NCBI RefSeq assembly: GCF_004011695.2 | Contig: NC_082426.1 | Location: forward strand, 186,001 to 250,000 | Length of the DNA: 64,000 nucleotides | Origin: Ascochyta rabiei | Taxonomy: Eukaryota > Ascomycota > Dothideomycetes > Pleosporales > Didymellaceae | Direction of reading: 5' to 3' | Shown here: positions 1-12,097 of the stretch, in pieces | Position numbering within the stretch: position 1 is the first letter of the stretch | Layout: every line of letters starts with the position of its first letter | Made by a program: the position numbers and the translations under genes | The notes under the pieces: generated by a model | Database searches by the model: none | What the model was told of the DNA's origin: nothing | Seen by the model: the letters and a program-made list of their open reading frames with translations, nothing else

Positions 1-742
1 TCTCGAGAAACGCCTGCAACGGTGTTGTAGTACCCCAGAGACCAGACATGCGATTCTTATGAATCCACACATCAGGCCTACATTCCAACTGTGCTCCCTC
101 CTCATACGCTCTCCTCAGAGGACCGTACAGATCCGCGTTCCACGAGTCCCGCATCAGCAACCTCCCACCCTCGACCTCCTCCCCACTCTCAAGTTTGACA
201 GAACCCATATGCGCGCCAATCCCTTTGTACGCACTCCTCCCCTCACGCACCTTCCCGTGCTTATCCACGCCAACACTATTCTCCACCTCACCCCCCGCCA
301 CCACATCAGCGCTATGCTCAGCATCATGCGGGATGCTGTAGAATCCAAACGCCCTCATCACCCCCGCTGGCATGTCGCGCACTTCATCGTCCGTTAAGCC
401 CCAATTCACCCATAGAATCCGTATACCTGCTTTCCGCGCGGCGGGGATCGCGTGTGTGAGTAATCGGTTGCACGCTTTGTGGCCAGGACCGTTGGCGTCG
501 CGGCCTAGGGCGGGCGAGAGGAAGAAGTTCTGCATATCGATGATGACGAGTGCGGATTTCGCGGGCGAGATGGAAATCGGGCTCGTTGTGGTTTGCAGAG
601 TGAGTCGTGAGGTGGCAGATGGGGCGGAGGGGCTGTCTGGGTGCGTGAGGTCAAACCCAGTGGCTGAGGAGTGCAACCAGAAGTTGGATGTCGAGCCGAC
701 CAGGGCTTTGCGGTGGGGTGATTTGGGGATGGTGGAGGACAT
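1..742 (-). CDS. Isochorismatase-like cysteine hydrolase, 3' end cut by window edge
   Basis: Translating the minus strand from the ATG at 742 gives 247 residues with no stop before the window edge. Residues 62-75 read AKSALVIIDMQNFF, the first strand and catalytic Asp (D69) of the isochorismatase/cysteine-hydrolase fold. This is followed by GIRILWVNWGLTDDEV, matching the second strand of the family. The catalytic Cys and the C-terminal helices would lie beyond base 1, so activity cannot be judged. The first 60 residues are low complexity (Ser/Thr/Pro-rich) and contain no clear targeting signal. Known members hydrolyse isochorismate, nicotinamide or similar small amides or vinyl ethers; the substrate cannot be read here. 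No intron is needed in the visible part. Confidence 0.8.
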   Translation of the reverse strand, partial: MSSTIPKSPHRKALVGSTSNFWLHSSATGFDLTHPDSPSAPSATSRLTLQTTTSPISISPAKSALVIIDMQNFFLSPALGRDANGPGHKACNRLLTHAIPAARKAGIRILWVNWGLTDDEVRDMPAGVMRAFGFYSIPHDAEHSADVVAGGEVENSVGVDKHGKVREGRSAYKGIGAHMGSVKLESGEEVEGGRLLMRDSWNADLYGPLRRAYEEGAQLECRPDVWIHKNRMSGLWGTTTPLQAFLE

Positions 743-1586
743 TGTCTCTTCTGTTGTTCCTCTTGTTGCGTGGAATGTTTTTTTTTTTCGCAGCGGTTAG
801 GGAACCGATATCCGGACGTTCAAATCACAAGACGTATCGCGCTCGAAAACGAATCTGAGGCGTATAGAGCTCCTTTATATGCTGTCTATCACAACCCTAC
901 AAGATAGGAATTCCCGGATAAGGAAGGAGATCTGGTCGTTCCCGTCGCGGGGTAGCTGTGCGTATCTCCGAATCTACCTGTTACGTGTTGTAGACTTATC
1001 TTTGGCCCGCGGAAGATAGATTGAAGTTATGAGAGAACGCAGTCCATGTCGTGACCAAGGGCGAGCTTGATCCATGCGGTATGGTAACACTTGAGGACGC
1101 TCGAATAAGTCGCGATCAAAAGTAGACTACGCAGAGTTCTATCTTTGGGAACCGCAGTATATCAAGTGAGGAGTGTGACAGGATATCACTATGAACGTGA
1201 TACTGCCATATAGCTAGAGAATCTAAGGCTCTCACGTCTCCTGTTGCCGTATAGCCAGATCACGCACACATCAACTACTCATTCGAGAGATCTGGTAAGC
1301 ACAGCTTTCCTAAGCCATCACATTGTTGTCCATGTCTTCCGCAGTCAAGAATTCGTGAATGCCAATAAGGATATGCACAACTGACGCCACAAATGTGTAG
1401 GTTGGCGATCGGGGATCCGCTCACACGAGCGACATCATCGAAAGGACGCCAAGGCCGCCGCAAAGCCGAGGTCGGTTAACCTTTGACATGAGCTCCGATG
1501 CTATCCCCACTCTCGCCAGCACCGTTCCTTTGACAGCCATTGCTCTTCTCCTTCACATCAAGTGGTAAGAGCAAGGAAACGTCAAC
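743..1586. other. Intergenic, divergent promoter region
   Basis: Lies between the minus-strand hydrolase start and the plus-strand ETFB start. It holds only short, non-conserved open frames and no recognisable RNA gene or repeat. It probably contains both promoters and the 5' UTRs. Confidence 0.6.
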
Positions 1587-2504
1587 ATGTCTGGCTTGAG
1601 GATTTTGGTGCCCGTCAAGCGGGTCATTGACTACGCGGTAAGCCTCCACCCTCGCGACTATGCGCACAGTCTGCTTGTCATGCGTACTCAGCGCAAGGGC
1701 AAGCGCACTGCCAACATGGACATCACCTGATACGTTACAAGCGGCATGATCGGGGGCGTCGAATTTCAATTCACTGACGCCACACAGGTCAAACCCCGTG
1801 TCAACCGCGCCCAAACCGCCGTCGAAACCGCGAACGTCAAGCACTCAATGAACCCCTTCGACGAGCTCTCCATCGAGGAAGCCGTGCGTCTGCGCGAGAA
1901 GAAAACGACCCCCGTCGAGGAAATCGTCGCCTTCAGCGCCGGGCCCCCCAAAGCCCAGGACATCCTGCGCACCGCCATGGCCATGGGCGCCGACCGGGGC
2001 ATCCACGTCGTAGTCGAGGAGAAGGACAGCCTGGAGCCGCTGGGTGTAGCGAAGCTGCTGCGCAAGGTGGTCGAGGAGCAGAAGAGCAATCTTGTGATTC
2101 TGGGCAAGCAGAGCATCGACGACGACGCGGCGCAGACGGGGCAGATGCTTGCGGGGCTGCTGAACTGGCCCCAGGCTACGCAGGCTAGCAAGGTCACCAT
2201 CGAGGACCAGAGTGTCACCGTTGTGAGGGAGGTGGATGGCGGTGTGGAGACGCTCAAGGCGAAACTCCCCATGATTATCACGACCGATTTGAGGCTCAAC
2301 GAGCCGAGGTACGCGAGTCTGCCTAACATCATGAAGGCGAAGAAGAAGAAGCTGGACAAGAAGACGCTGGGTGATTACGGGCTGGATAGCGAAGTCAGGT
2401 TGAAGACGATCAAGGTCACGGAGCCGCCGACAAGACAGGCGGGTGTCAAGGTCGACGATGTAGATGGCATGATTTCGAAGCTGAAGGAGCTTGGCGCTTT
2501 GTAG
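1587..2504 (+). CDS. ETFB: Electron transfer flavoprotein beta subunit
   Basis: Two exons, 1587-1637 and 1788-2504, give 255 residues, the usual ETF-beta length. Exon 1 encodes MSGLRILVPVKRVIDYA, the conserved N-terminus. The intron (gtaagc...cacacag, 150 bp) joins in phase 0 to VKPRVN. The family segment HSMNPFDELSIEEAVRLREK follows, then the nucleotide-binding region with SIDDDAAQTGQMLAGLLNW. ETF-alpha/beta sits in the mitochondrial matrix and passes electrons from acyl-CoA and other dehydrogenases to ETF-ubiquinone oxidoreductase. As is usual for ETFB there is no long cleavable presequence. The gene ends about 240 bp from the 3' end of the convergent AIF-like flavoprotein gene. The start was chosen because the family N-terminus begins exactly there. 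Confidence 0.95.
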
Positions 2505-2744
2505 GTGTGAAGGAGACGAAGTATGTACACCGTAGGTTTGCATGCCGAACGGGTTCGACAATCTTGAAATGTTCGAATCGTCGACTCCAAACTTGGCACA
2601 CGGACTTTGGTTCTGAGGGACGCCTTGATTACGTGCGCAAAAGGCAGTGAGTGACAAAAGAGATGTATTACACGCGTATGTGGAGTATCAAAAGGGCAAA
2701 GACAAAAAAAAATTCCATCCACGCTGACCATCCAATCCAACGTC

Positions 2745-4004
2745 TCAGATCGCCGCCTCAGCCTTTGTCCATGGGATCTCCTTCTTCATGGAATCCCCAT
2801 TCACCGTCGGCGCACCCGACATGCCAACCATGAAATCCCTCGACTTCATCATCCACACAAACCAACTCGGCACCTTCCACCCCATCACCGCGCCCACGCC
2901 ACCACCCGAACCAATGGGCACAAGCTGCATCTCCTTGTTATCGCGCACATACAGGCGGTCCTTCCCCTTGGGCTTCTCATCCGGCAGCATCGCGTTGTAG
3001 CTGAGGAGGTCGCGCTTCAAGTTGACGAACAGCACGGGCAACGAGTTGATGATGTCGACTAGGCTGTTGCGCGAGTAGCTGGCCACGTCGCCGACGGAGT
3101 AGACGCGCGGCCCGGCGGCGTCGACGCGCAGTGTGGATTCGTTGACCTTGAGGTATTTCCTGTCGTCGAGGAGGTGCGCGGGGAGGAAGCTCGAGTTTGG
3201 CTGCACGCCGTGTGCGGGGACGTAGAGGTCTGCTTCGAGTTTGTCGCCTTTGGAGAGGGTGATGATGGTGTGCTCGCCTGAGGTCTGGGTGTCGACGACG
3301 CGCTGGTTGTAGAGGACTTCCACGCCGAGGGCTTTCAGTTTCGCCTCGGCGGCTTTGGCGATGGCAGGGCGGAGCGCGGGGAGGAGCTTGTTGGAGGCGG
3401 TGATGAGGGTTATGTTTGTTTTGCGCGACACCTTGCTGAAGAAGCCAGGCTTGCCATTGCGGTGCTCGGCGACCTCACCAGCGAATTCAAGGGCGGTTGG
3501 TCCACCACCAACAATGACGATATCTTTCGCTGTACGGACCTTCTCATTGGTGTACTTGATGGAGTCGAGGGTAGTCCGGGTATCAGCACTCATGGAGAAG
3601 GCTTGGTGGTACGTCTTGCTGCCAGTTGCGACGATCAATGCGTGGTAGGGGAGGGTTTCCTCTGTCGCAGCTTGGCTCCGTCGGTAGGTGACAGCACGCG
3701 ACTGCTCGCTGACACCGGTAGCTGTGCCCTCGATGAAAGTGATGTCGTCTTTGGAGTACTGCTTGAGGCCCGGGCGAATATCAAACAGGATCTTCTCAGC
3801 CGGCATGCGAGTAGTGGAAGCAGCAACTCGGGGCGAGGCTACCCTGAACCACCAGTCGGAAGAAGGGTTGATGAGGTAGACGTGGTACTTTGCGTCTTTT
3901 TTGCTCTGCTTGAGAGCAGGCAAGATGTGTTTCATGATGTAGTGTGTGCTCTGGAGTCCTGCAGCTGAGGCGCCGAGCACGACGATGTTGCGTTGTTCTG
4001 TCAT
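2745..4004 (-). CDS. AIF2/AMID-like FAD-dependent pyridine-nucleotide oxidoreductase
   Basis: A single 419-residue open frame. The N-terminus IVVLGASAAG is the FAD dinucleotide-binding motif of a Rossmann fold. A second nucleotide-binding motif IVIVGGGPTALEFAGEVAEH is in the middle, and VYSVGDVASY near residue 305 is the FAD-contacting GD motif of the glutathione-reductase class. The size and the DWWFRVASPR segment fit fungal apoptosis-inducing-factor 2/AMID-like proteins, which are NAD(P)H oxidases linked to mitochondria or membranes and, in some fungi, to stress-induced death. There is no obvious transmembrane segment or presequence. The physiological electron acceptor is not visible. It is convergent with ETFB and shows no introns. 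Confidence 0.88.
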   Translation of the reverse strand: MTEQRNIVVLGASAAGLQSTHYIMKHILPALKQSKKDAKYHVYLINPSSDWWFRVASPRVAASTTRMPAEKILFDIRPGLKQYSKDDITFIEGTATGVSEQSRAVTYRRSQAATEETLPYHALIVATGSKTYHQAFSMSADTRTTLDSIKYTNEKVRTAKDIVIVGGGPTALEFAGEVAEHRNGKPGFFSKVSRKTNITLITASNKLLPALRPAIAKAAEAKLKALGVEVLYNQRVVDTQTSGEHTIITLSKGDKLEADLYVPAHGVQPNSSFLPAHLLDDRKYLKVNESTLRVDAAGPRVYSVGDVASYSRNSLVDIINSLPVLFVNLKRDLLSYNAMLPDEKPKGKDRLYVRDNKEMQLVPIGSGGGVGAVMGWKVPSWFVWMMKSRDFMVGMSGAPTVNGDSMKKEIPWTKAEAAI

Positions 4005-4707
4005 GCTGAAGGAGGTGTTGACGATGTGACGCTGATGCTGTGATTGAATGAAACCCTTGGAAGAGGGAAAGCAACGATATGTAGTTACCTGAAAGCAAGT
4101 GCTGAGCGATGTTGTGACATGGCATTAATGGCGAAGGCAATGCTCATATACCTACCGTCGGCGCGAGGGCCACCAGGGCACCACCCTGCTACACGGACGA
4201 AACAGAGGCCATCTTCGACGAATGCGGAATGATACTGTCATTACACGGAATTGATGCGATCCTGTTCTACATATCAAAGGTGGTTTTCGAGGGTGTGATT
4301 TCAATGCAATCGTGCCGAAGAGGAAGTCGTGGCTGGAGTTGGTAAGCTTTCCAGCTCAACGACTGGAGCGGATGTGGAGGGGTCCGGCTACCGGCGGATC
4401 GTCAGCGATTTTGTCAGCGCTGATTTTAAATCGTCCCGTTAATTCTGATTGGCGCAATTCCGGCGCATGCCCAGTCTCGGCCCAACTCTATAGATCACCG
4501 TCAATGCTTTGTTTTGATAATCACCGAATGGCTTCTTATAGCCCAGTCTGTCCAGGAACAGTTGTCTTTGATCTTTACGTTCATTGTTGTGTATCGTAAA
4601 GACTATGGAGAATCACCAAGACGTCCGTCGCGTCTCTCCTTGATTGCTTTTTCCTTGTTCTTTCCGCCTTGGGTACGATACCTCTCTGTATGTGCACCCG
4701 ACCACTC
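4005..4707. other. Intergenic, AIF-like promoter and 3' region of helicase-AAA gene
   Basis: About 700 bp between the start of the AIF-like gene and the stop of the next minus-strand gene. No conserved frame, RNA gene or repeat is visible. Confidence 0.6.
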
Positions 4708-7700
4708 TCACAGCCCGAGATGTGCATCGCTAAGCCAGTGGCTCCCTCCCGCACATCTATAACCACTGCTCTGTTTGATCCACATGTAGCCTGCAGGGCA
4801 TGGACCCAGCTCCTTCAGCCTTCGCTGAGCCTGTTTCTCCTTTGCGCGCTGCTCTTCTATAGCAGCGAGCTCTGCATCTTTCCGTCGCCGCTCCAGCTCG
4901 GCCTCAATCCTCTTCTGTTCGAGCTTGCGTCGCTCCTCTTCGTCAGCTGCGGCTTTCTCGGCCCGAATAATGTCCTTGATCTGTTGCTCCTCTTCCTGCT
5001 TCTTTTCCTGCTGCAATTTGTACTCGCGTTCTCTAGCGAACAAAGCGTGCTTGTCCTGCTCGAGTTGTTCCCACACGGCGTCGGATACCCCAGGATCACG
5101 CTTTACATTGAAGATGGCGTCGAGAGGATCTGCGTTGGGCTTTTCTACCATGCAGGTGTCTCGCCTTTGTATTTGCTCATCCTGCTTCTTCACAATCACA
5201 GCGGCTGACTGCGTAGCTGTAACGTTTGGTGCTGCCGCTTTTGTCGATGTGTCAGGCGCTTGATGTTGCGGCGGCTGCTGATGCTGCTGATCTGCTTGTG
5301 GTCCTTCTCGATAATGTGGTGGGTTTTTCAGAGAGCGAGACGTGCCTACAGCTGCATTACGTCGAGACCGATCTTCAAGAGTGTCCCGCATGGCCCCGAG
5401 GATAATTTCTTCGGTCAGAATCAATGAACTCACGGTATCGATGGGCGTCGAAATCAGTTTGCCGAACATGCTGTCGGCGAGGGCCTTCACGTCGCGACCG
5501 TTACCCCAGGACTCCAGCTTGGAAAGCTTGGCAAAGAGCTCAAGAATTTGGGTTTCAAGCCCAGAAGATGGTGGCGTGATTACTGAGAGGTCAAGTGGTG
5601 CATTTTTCCTTCTCTTCAAGTCTTTCGTGAGCAACTCAAGGCAGGTCGCTGGTTCCATATGCTTGAAGAAGATCGTCTCTGGGAAACGGCTGGTAAGTCC
5701 CGGATTCATGCTCATGAGTCGATCAATATCTTTGTCATAGCCGGCGAGAATGATGATCAGCTTCTTCGCATATTTCGGGTTCGTCATGCAGTCCACAATT
5801 TCGTCCATGGCTTCGGTGGCGAATTTACCCTCGGCTAGACGGTAAGCTTCATCGATAAAGAGAATCTTTCCCATGGCTGATTGCATTTTCTTCTGTACCT
5901 TGGGTCCAGTGTGACCTATGTATTGACCAATAAGGTCAGTGGCTGAGCACTGCACAACCTTGGCCGCACTGAGGAGACCCATGTCGTAGTAGACTTTGCC
6001 CATCTTCTGAGCTGTCGTGGTTTTGCCAGTCCCCGGTGGACCCTTAAACAGGAAACTAAAAGGAATCTGTTCACGAGGGTCCATCCCAAGAAGTTTCATG
6101 TTGGCAGCAGTCGTTTGGTAGCCTTGGAGCTGTGTGATCAAGTCACCGCATCCCACAACATCCTGGAATAATGCGGGTAGGTTGGTTGCAGCACGGTCAC
6201 CTCTGTCGAATTCGGGGTCGAAGTCGATTGCTTCGAGAGTGTCGCGGTCGGAAACCTTGCCGGCGGACAAGTGCTTCTGGTGCAGGCCCTTCGCTCGGTC
6301 AAGGACGATGTCAACTTCGCCAGCGTTGCCAAAGTTAGGACGGTTCCGGGCTCGCCGGAGCACATCCATAGCCACTCGTTTCGCCTGGTCAGTCGCATTG
6401 AAGCCAATGTCCTGTAGTTTCAGATCCAGGATGCGCTGAAGGTCTGTATCATCAAAGTCCTCGAATACGAAAGCCGATTCTAAAGGAAACCGCCTTGCTA
6501 GGCCTTGCTAGGCCTGGATTAACGTCGCGGAACATTCCCTCCATCAAATCCTTGTATCCAAGGAGAAGGACGCAGCGATCTTCGCCGATTCGGCTTTGAA
6601 CCTCCGCCACAATGGTGTCGATGACCGCGGTCTTGAAGATATCCGCAGTCTTCGAAGAATCGCCAGAATTGCCAGCTAACATGTAGGCTTCGTCAATGAT
6701 GAGGACCTTGCCTACCGTTGAGGCCAGAATAGCCTTGGTATTGGCCTCGGACCCTCCGATGACATTGCCGATAAAGTCCGCTGGGTTCTTAACAACAACT
6801 GGTCTTTCGTTAGTCAGTCCATAGGAAGTTCACTGGGTCATTTCACCTTCGCCGTTCGACAGAAGGCCGATGTCCGCTAGGATTTGACCGTACAGTTTGG
6901 CTACGGACGTCTTCCCTGTACCCGGAGATCCAATGAAGCACTTGTTCAATGAGTATTCCACAAGAGGCTTCTCTTCAAGCTCTCTTTTGTAGTTGGTTTG
7001 GATTCCATCAAGCAGTGTTTGCACGGTCTCTTTAACTGAAGCCAGACCGATTAGCTTTTGCAACTTCGACCACGCTGCATTGTTCTGCAGCGCAGCCGCA
7101 GGTTCCGGTCCTATAAGGTCTTCCTTGGTCAAGTAATAGTCATTCGATCGTATGCTTGTTCGCCTCTGCTTCCGAATGCGCTTAGCCTGGCGTTCTGTGA
7201 TCTGTGAGATCTTGTTCTGTACAGCACGGGCGTTGCCAAACCCCTCGCATCCACGACCTCGCCCAATTCGGCGAGCCACGATACGCACGTAAAGCCCAGA
7301 CATCCCATCTTCAATCATCATGCTTCCCCTGTACTTCTTGTTGAGGTAGTGACAGAAGATTTCTTGCAGTTCTCGATCGTCGTAATCATGGAACTCCATC
7401 TCGATAGGGATGCGGCTTGGAATGCCTGGGTTGTGAGCAAAGAAAGCTTCCATCTGCTTGTGGTAGCCGGCCAGTACGAAAGCCATTTTCCCGGTCAAGT
7501 TCTCGATTTCGGCGAGAAGATAATCCATCACAGCTTTCCCGCCAGGACTATTCCCAGAGACCAGCTGGTAGGCCTCATCAATGAAGAAGACACCGCCACC
7601 TGCTTCGAGAATTTCGTCGATGTGCGCCTTACATGCAGAGACACCGCCATTTGCGAGGGTTGAGCCTGATGTTTCAAAGAAATGATCACCGGGAAGCGCG

Positions 7701-10700
7701 CCGACCTGGCCGAGGAATTGAGCATAGAGGCGTGCGACAGTGGTTTTGCCTAGAGAGTGTCAGATCCGATATCAGGCAGATGCCATCTAGCAAAGCTTAC
7801 CTGTGCCGGGGTTTCCCAGGAGGGCTGCACCAAACCGCTCACCGCTCAATGGGACATTTTGGCGTACGAGTGTGTCGACTTTACTCTTGATCGCAAGGAA
7901 TTTTTCCTTTACAGACTCCAGACCTACTCACTTTGTAAGACAATGCTTATACCAAGTCATGTGCTTTTTACCTATCATGGGCATCAAGAGATCCAAAGCT
8001 TCGTTCTCCGCGCCGTCGAACTTTTTCTGTTGTTCCCAGTCGTCCTTAGCTTCACTCTGATTCCAAGCAGATGCGGATCCTGCACTATCGGTTGTACCGT
8101 CCTGCTGGTTAGTGTTTTGATTCTGAGTCGTTGCGTTGCTTGTTTTCGGGTCCTGGACTGTAGCTGCTGGGGCTTGGTTAGTGGTGTGTGCCGAAGCACT
8201 TGGCTTTGTATGTCCAGTCGAATTCGATACTTTGTTCTTGAAGGTCTCAAGATCTTTTCGTTTCTGAGCCAGGGCGGCCTCCTGGCCTGTCACTTCAGCT
8301 TGAACTTTGAGTAACCTTTTCTGGTGCTCGATTTCATCCTCTATCTCAACGAGTTTGGCCAGGTAAGCTCGTTGTTTTGCTTCTCTTTCCTGATCCAGCT
8401 CATGGTCGCGTTGGCGACGCTTCTCTTGAGCTCGTATCGCAGCTTCACACTTTTTGCAGACATCTGCGGCTTTGTCGTGACATTTTCGGGATACCTTATG
8501 CTTGTTTGAGCACGTAGATGACACAATGGCCATACATTTCATCTTTGAGTGGTCGTTTAGCTGATGACAGCGATAAGGACATTTGTGCAATCCACAGCTG
8601 AGAAGTTTTCCACTGGCCTAGTTAGCGAGATTTGTCTTCGAGGTAAGCAGTTCGTACCATGGTTCGGAACAGCCTCCATCAGGGCACACTAAGTCGAAAT
8701 GCTCCTTCTCCGTGAGGAGCGCAGTCTTGTCTGGGTGTTGCTCACACTTGACTGGGAACCCGCTATAGACACGACCATCGAGTTTTAATTTATTCATCAG
8801 TGGTACCCAGACAGCCTTACCCTTTCGACTATTCGTGAAGGTGTCCGGGTTGCCAATGATCAGCATAGCGTTGCGCGCACGAGACAGCATGACGTTGACT
8901 CGTTGCGGAGCTGACATGAAGCCTATGTCTCCGGCAGAGTTGCTGCGCGTAAGACAGACTATGACGATGTCACTTTCCTCACCTTGGTAGTTATCTGGCC
9001 GTTTCAGTGAATATATCCATGTAAACCAACCGCGAAAGAATGTAATCGTAGTTTTACTTACCAATGGTTGAGATTCGAATCCTTCGCTTTGATATGTTTG
9101 CCCCAGCTGGTGAGAGGAGACCGGCACGGATCAGTTCGTATGAGTCTAAGTCGTTGAGAAAGGGGTCGTTTTCTGCAGTTAGCGTCTTCATCAGAAGGTA
9201 CAGCTGGCCCAGGTACGGCGTGAGGATGACTATGTCCTCAGTATTGTACCCCTGCTGCCCGAGGTAGCGAACACATCGCAGTACCATGTCCGCCTCATAT
9301 GTGTTCTCTTTGCTAGACTTGGTGTTTTCATCGCGCCTGTCGGCAATCTGGTCTGCGTTCATCTCCGGATGCGCATGGGAGACGAATATGACATTGTCCT
9401 GAAAGCCGCGCAGTGCAGGTCTCCCTTGTGTCTTTTCAGCATCCTTCAACTCGGGATATGTGAGTTCCTTGACGAGAGCCGATATCTCTGGGCGCATGCG
9501 GTGCTGCTTTATGAGCGTCGTGTGTGGAACGTCAGCGAGAACCAACCTCTCAAACAGAGAGACGTTCAGATTGTATCCCTCCCCCTTCTCGAGAGTCAAT
9601 GAGTAATTGCTGACTTTCGGTCTCAACTGCTTGTAATCGCCAATCAAGATGAGTTGTTTTGTGCGCGAAGTCAAAGCTGTCAGAATATGGCTCTCGAGTA
9701 TCTCGCCAGCTTCTTCCACCAAAACAATGCCAGGTGCAGCCTTTCGCAGCTCCTGTGTGTACATTGCAGCTGCAGTAGTCGTACACCCGATAATGCGCTT
9801 CTGACGCATGGTGTGTGTATACTTTTCCTTGAAAAGCTGATTTACTTGCTCTTGACAGTCATTGTACATCATGAAGGACGTACCAACCTCAGCAATCTGC
9901 TCATTCAAGATGTCTTGTTGCCAACGGGCCCAAAGTCCAGTGCGAGCTTTTGCTTCAATCGACCAGACGTGAGAGTATCTGTTTTCGGCATCTGCCCGGA
10001 ACGTCCCAGCATCTTGGCCTGTCATCCATCGGTCCAGAAGGTACGTCCTGGTTATTGCTTTTCCGGCCCTTCCAATCTGGATCATGTCATCGTCATGAAC
10101 AGGGACCTGAAATGCATCAAAGAACTCAGAGTCTTCTGAGAACTCAAGATAATCCAAGACAGCCTGGTTACTGAGGCGAAAGGCACTGAACTGGGAAATT
10201 TTATCCACCAAAGCATCGTGATAATGTTCAGCCGCGCTTTTCTGAGTTGTGATCATGTTGCGAATCTGCGGTGTCACTCTGTACGTGCTATCCTGCTCAG
10301 CCATGGTTAGAGCCTTGGTGGCGGTGGAATACTTCGATCCCAGACGAAGCATCACATCATTTGGGATCCCAATCTTCTGTAAATCTTCCAAGAATTGGTC
10401 AAGGGCGTGATTGGTGTAGGTCAGTACCAAGATGGTTTCTTTGGTATTGTTGCTCAAAATCTTAGCGATGAGGGCTCCAATGAAGGATTTCCCAGTTCCT
10501 GGTAACAATGTCAATAAGAGAAGTCACTTTCGTCATGATATAGTAAGGGTGTCTTCAAGAAAACACAGTAGAATGCATGTTTTGCATAAAGGACTCAAAC
10601 CCGAGTGTGGATGTGTGGGAACGTGTACGTACCGGGAGGACCTTGTATCAGACTGACTCTTCTTGTCAAGCCTGCGATAAGCGACTCCGTTTGCGCTCTA

Positions 10701-12097
10701 TCTAGCTCCACGGGTCGATTGGTTCCAACGACATCTTTGAGGTCACCATGACACATGTCGCTGATGGTATTGACGATATTGGTTGGTTGAATGCCAGAAA
10801 AGACTTCAGTCGCACCGGGCTGTAAATCGAGCAATTGATCTTGCAGCGGGAGGTCCACTATAGTCTGAAGACACTTGAGGATCGGCTCGTAAGCGAAAAC
10901 TGCTGTGTCAACCTGAACGAAACGTAGGTCGGCTTTCGTTTTGCAAGCGAGAAGAACCTTCCGGAAGGAAACTGCCTCTGAGATGCGCAGAACGATTACA
11001 GCAGGGCACTGGCTGAGCATTTCCTCGTCTCGCTCCACGCTCGCAAAAGCGATGATATTTCCGTTGCTGACCAAACAGCCAAGCGACTGGTGTTTCATCA
11101 CGTTTTTGTTGCGTGGGTTCTTGATGAAGCTTTTCCTAGCCGCATTGTCCGTCATGGTCTTGAGCTGGGGAATATCGTCCAGACATCGGAGTCGGAGCAA
11201 ACAGACCTTGCGTCTTGCAACGGAGCCACAATCAATACCAGCGAAATCCAAGTTTGCAAGGACTGTCTTACGTCGACCCTTCTTCTGATTAGTGGCGATC
11301 TGAAAATCGTTGCGCAGCTCTCCGAGCAGGTCTTCACGAAGTAGCCGGAATTGGTTGTCAACGTGAACCAACCCTCGTTCACCTGTACTAGTGGAACTGA
11401 CGGCATCTGCACACCGATAAAACGGTGTGTCACTGGAGGCGAATTCATCTGGCGTCGGTAGAATCTGAATCTTTCGAAAGTCTGCATGATCGTTGTCATG
11501 TCGTCCGCCAGGGCCATCGACACTTTCACTCGACGTGCTTTCAAGGACGTGTTTGATCTTTTGTCCAAGATTTCGTACTTCCAACGACTCTGAACTGATA
11601 AGCGACCCATCGCTCGTCACTCGCTCAGCAACATCTCGCACATCTTGGACTTGCTCGGTATGCGAAATGAGAATTCCAAGGAGCAGCCACGCAAACGCGT
11701 GAGAAGCTGCAGGCGTGAGTAAGCGTGCATAGTGTGATTCGACAAGTGTATTCCAGAACGAAGGAGGGTTGACAACGGCCTCAATGATCCGATGCAAGAA
11801 TTGGCCTCCGTAGAGTTGTTTCAGTGATGGATCAGAGAGGCGCAGTAGTACGGACGTGGCGTGTCCATTGATGAAGGTGCTGCTGTTCGAAAAGCGGAAG
11901 GCGCGAGCGATCAGGCCTAGCGCGGCGGGGGCAGAGATCAGGACCTCCACGCATTTCGACACATCTTCTTGGGCACATAGCGCCTCCAGGAAGCGATCAC
12001 CATCGGCTGCACTCTTCAGGTCTCGATTTCCATGTATGACCGCGTTGAAAAGCTTCTTCAGACCTGCAGCGCGCTTCGAAACGTCTGGTTCCGTCAT
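4708..12097 (-). CDS. SF1 helicase + NFX1-like Cys-rich segment + three CbxX-type AAA modules (frameshifted)
   Basis: Seven exons: 12097-10633, 10498-9062, 8994-8658, 8612-7972, 7923-7801, 7749-6847, 6798-4708. Every junction has gt...ag ends and restores a conserved motif; for example the first joins GPPG to TGK of a Walker A. Without a 10-bp duplication at 6492-6511 the product is 2328 residues. Order: N-terminal helical region (1-440); Upf1/ZNFX1-type SF1 helicase with GPPGTGKS (about 484), VEEAGEILE, GDYKQLRP and VMLSRARNAM; Cys-rich NFX1-like stretch (CSEPCGKLLSCGLHKC); coiled coil; three CbxX/CfqX AAA ATPases with Walker A GNPGTGKTT, GSPGTGKTS, GPPGTGKTT (about 1330, 1605, 1890) and Walker B FFIDEAY, LIIDEAY, LFIDEAY; charged coiled coil; C-terminal CPAGYMW...GYRCAGGSHW. 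Relatives of the helicase part act in RNA silencing or RNA-virus and stress responses (Hrr1, ZNFX1); the role of the fungal AAA fusion is unknown. The duplication shifts the frame after AAA2, so this allele may encode a truncated protein. Confidence 0.85.
6492..6511. repeat. 10-bp perfect tandem duplication inside coding exon
   Basis: The unit gccttgctag occurs twice back to back. On the coding (minus) strand it follows the codons for NPGLAR of the second AAA module. Removing one copy restores RRFPLESAFVFEDFDD and a continuous frame to the stop at 4708. With both copies the frame ends after about 13 altered residues. Confidence 0.95.

Noticed and set aside
2565..2590. tRNA B-box-like word TGTTCGAATCG
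   Set aside because: No matching A box, acceptor stem or cloverleaf around it; the same holds for other GTTCGA-like words in the window.
1845..2657. 270-residue minus-strand frame
   Set aside because: Antisense mirror of ETFB; no conserved features.
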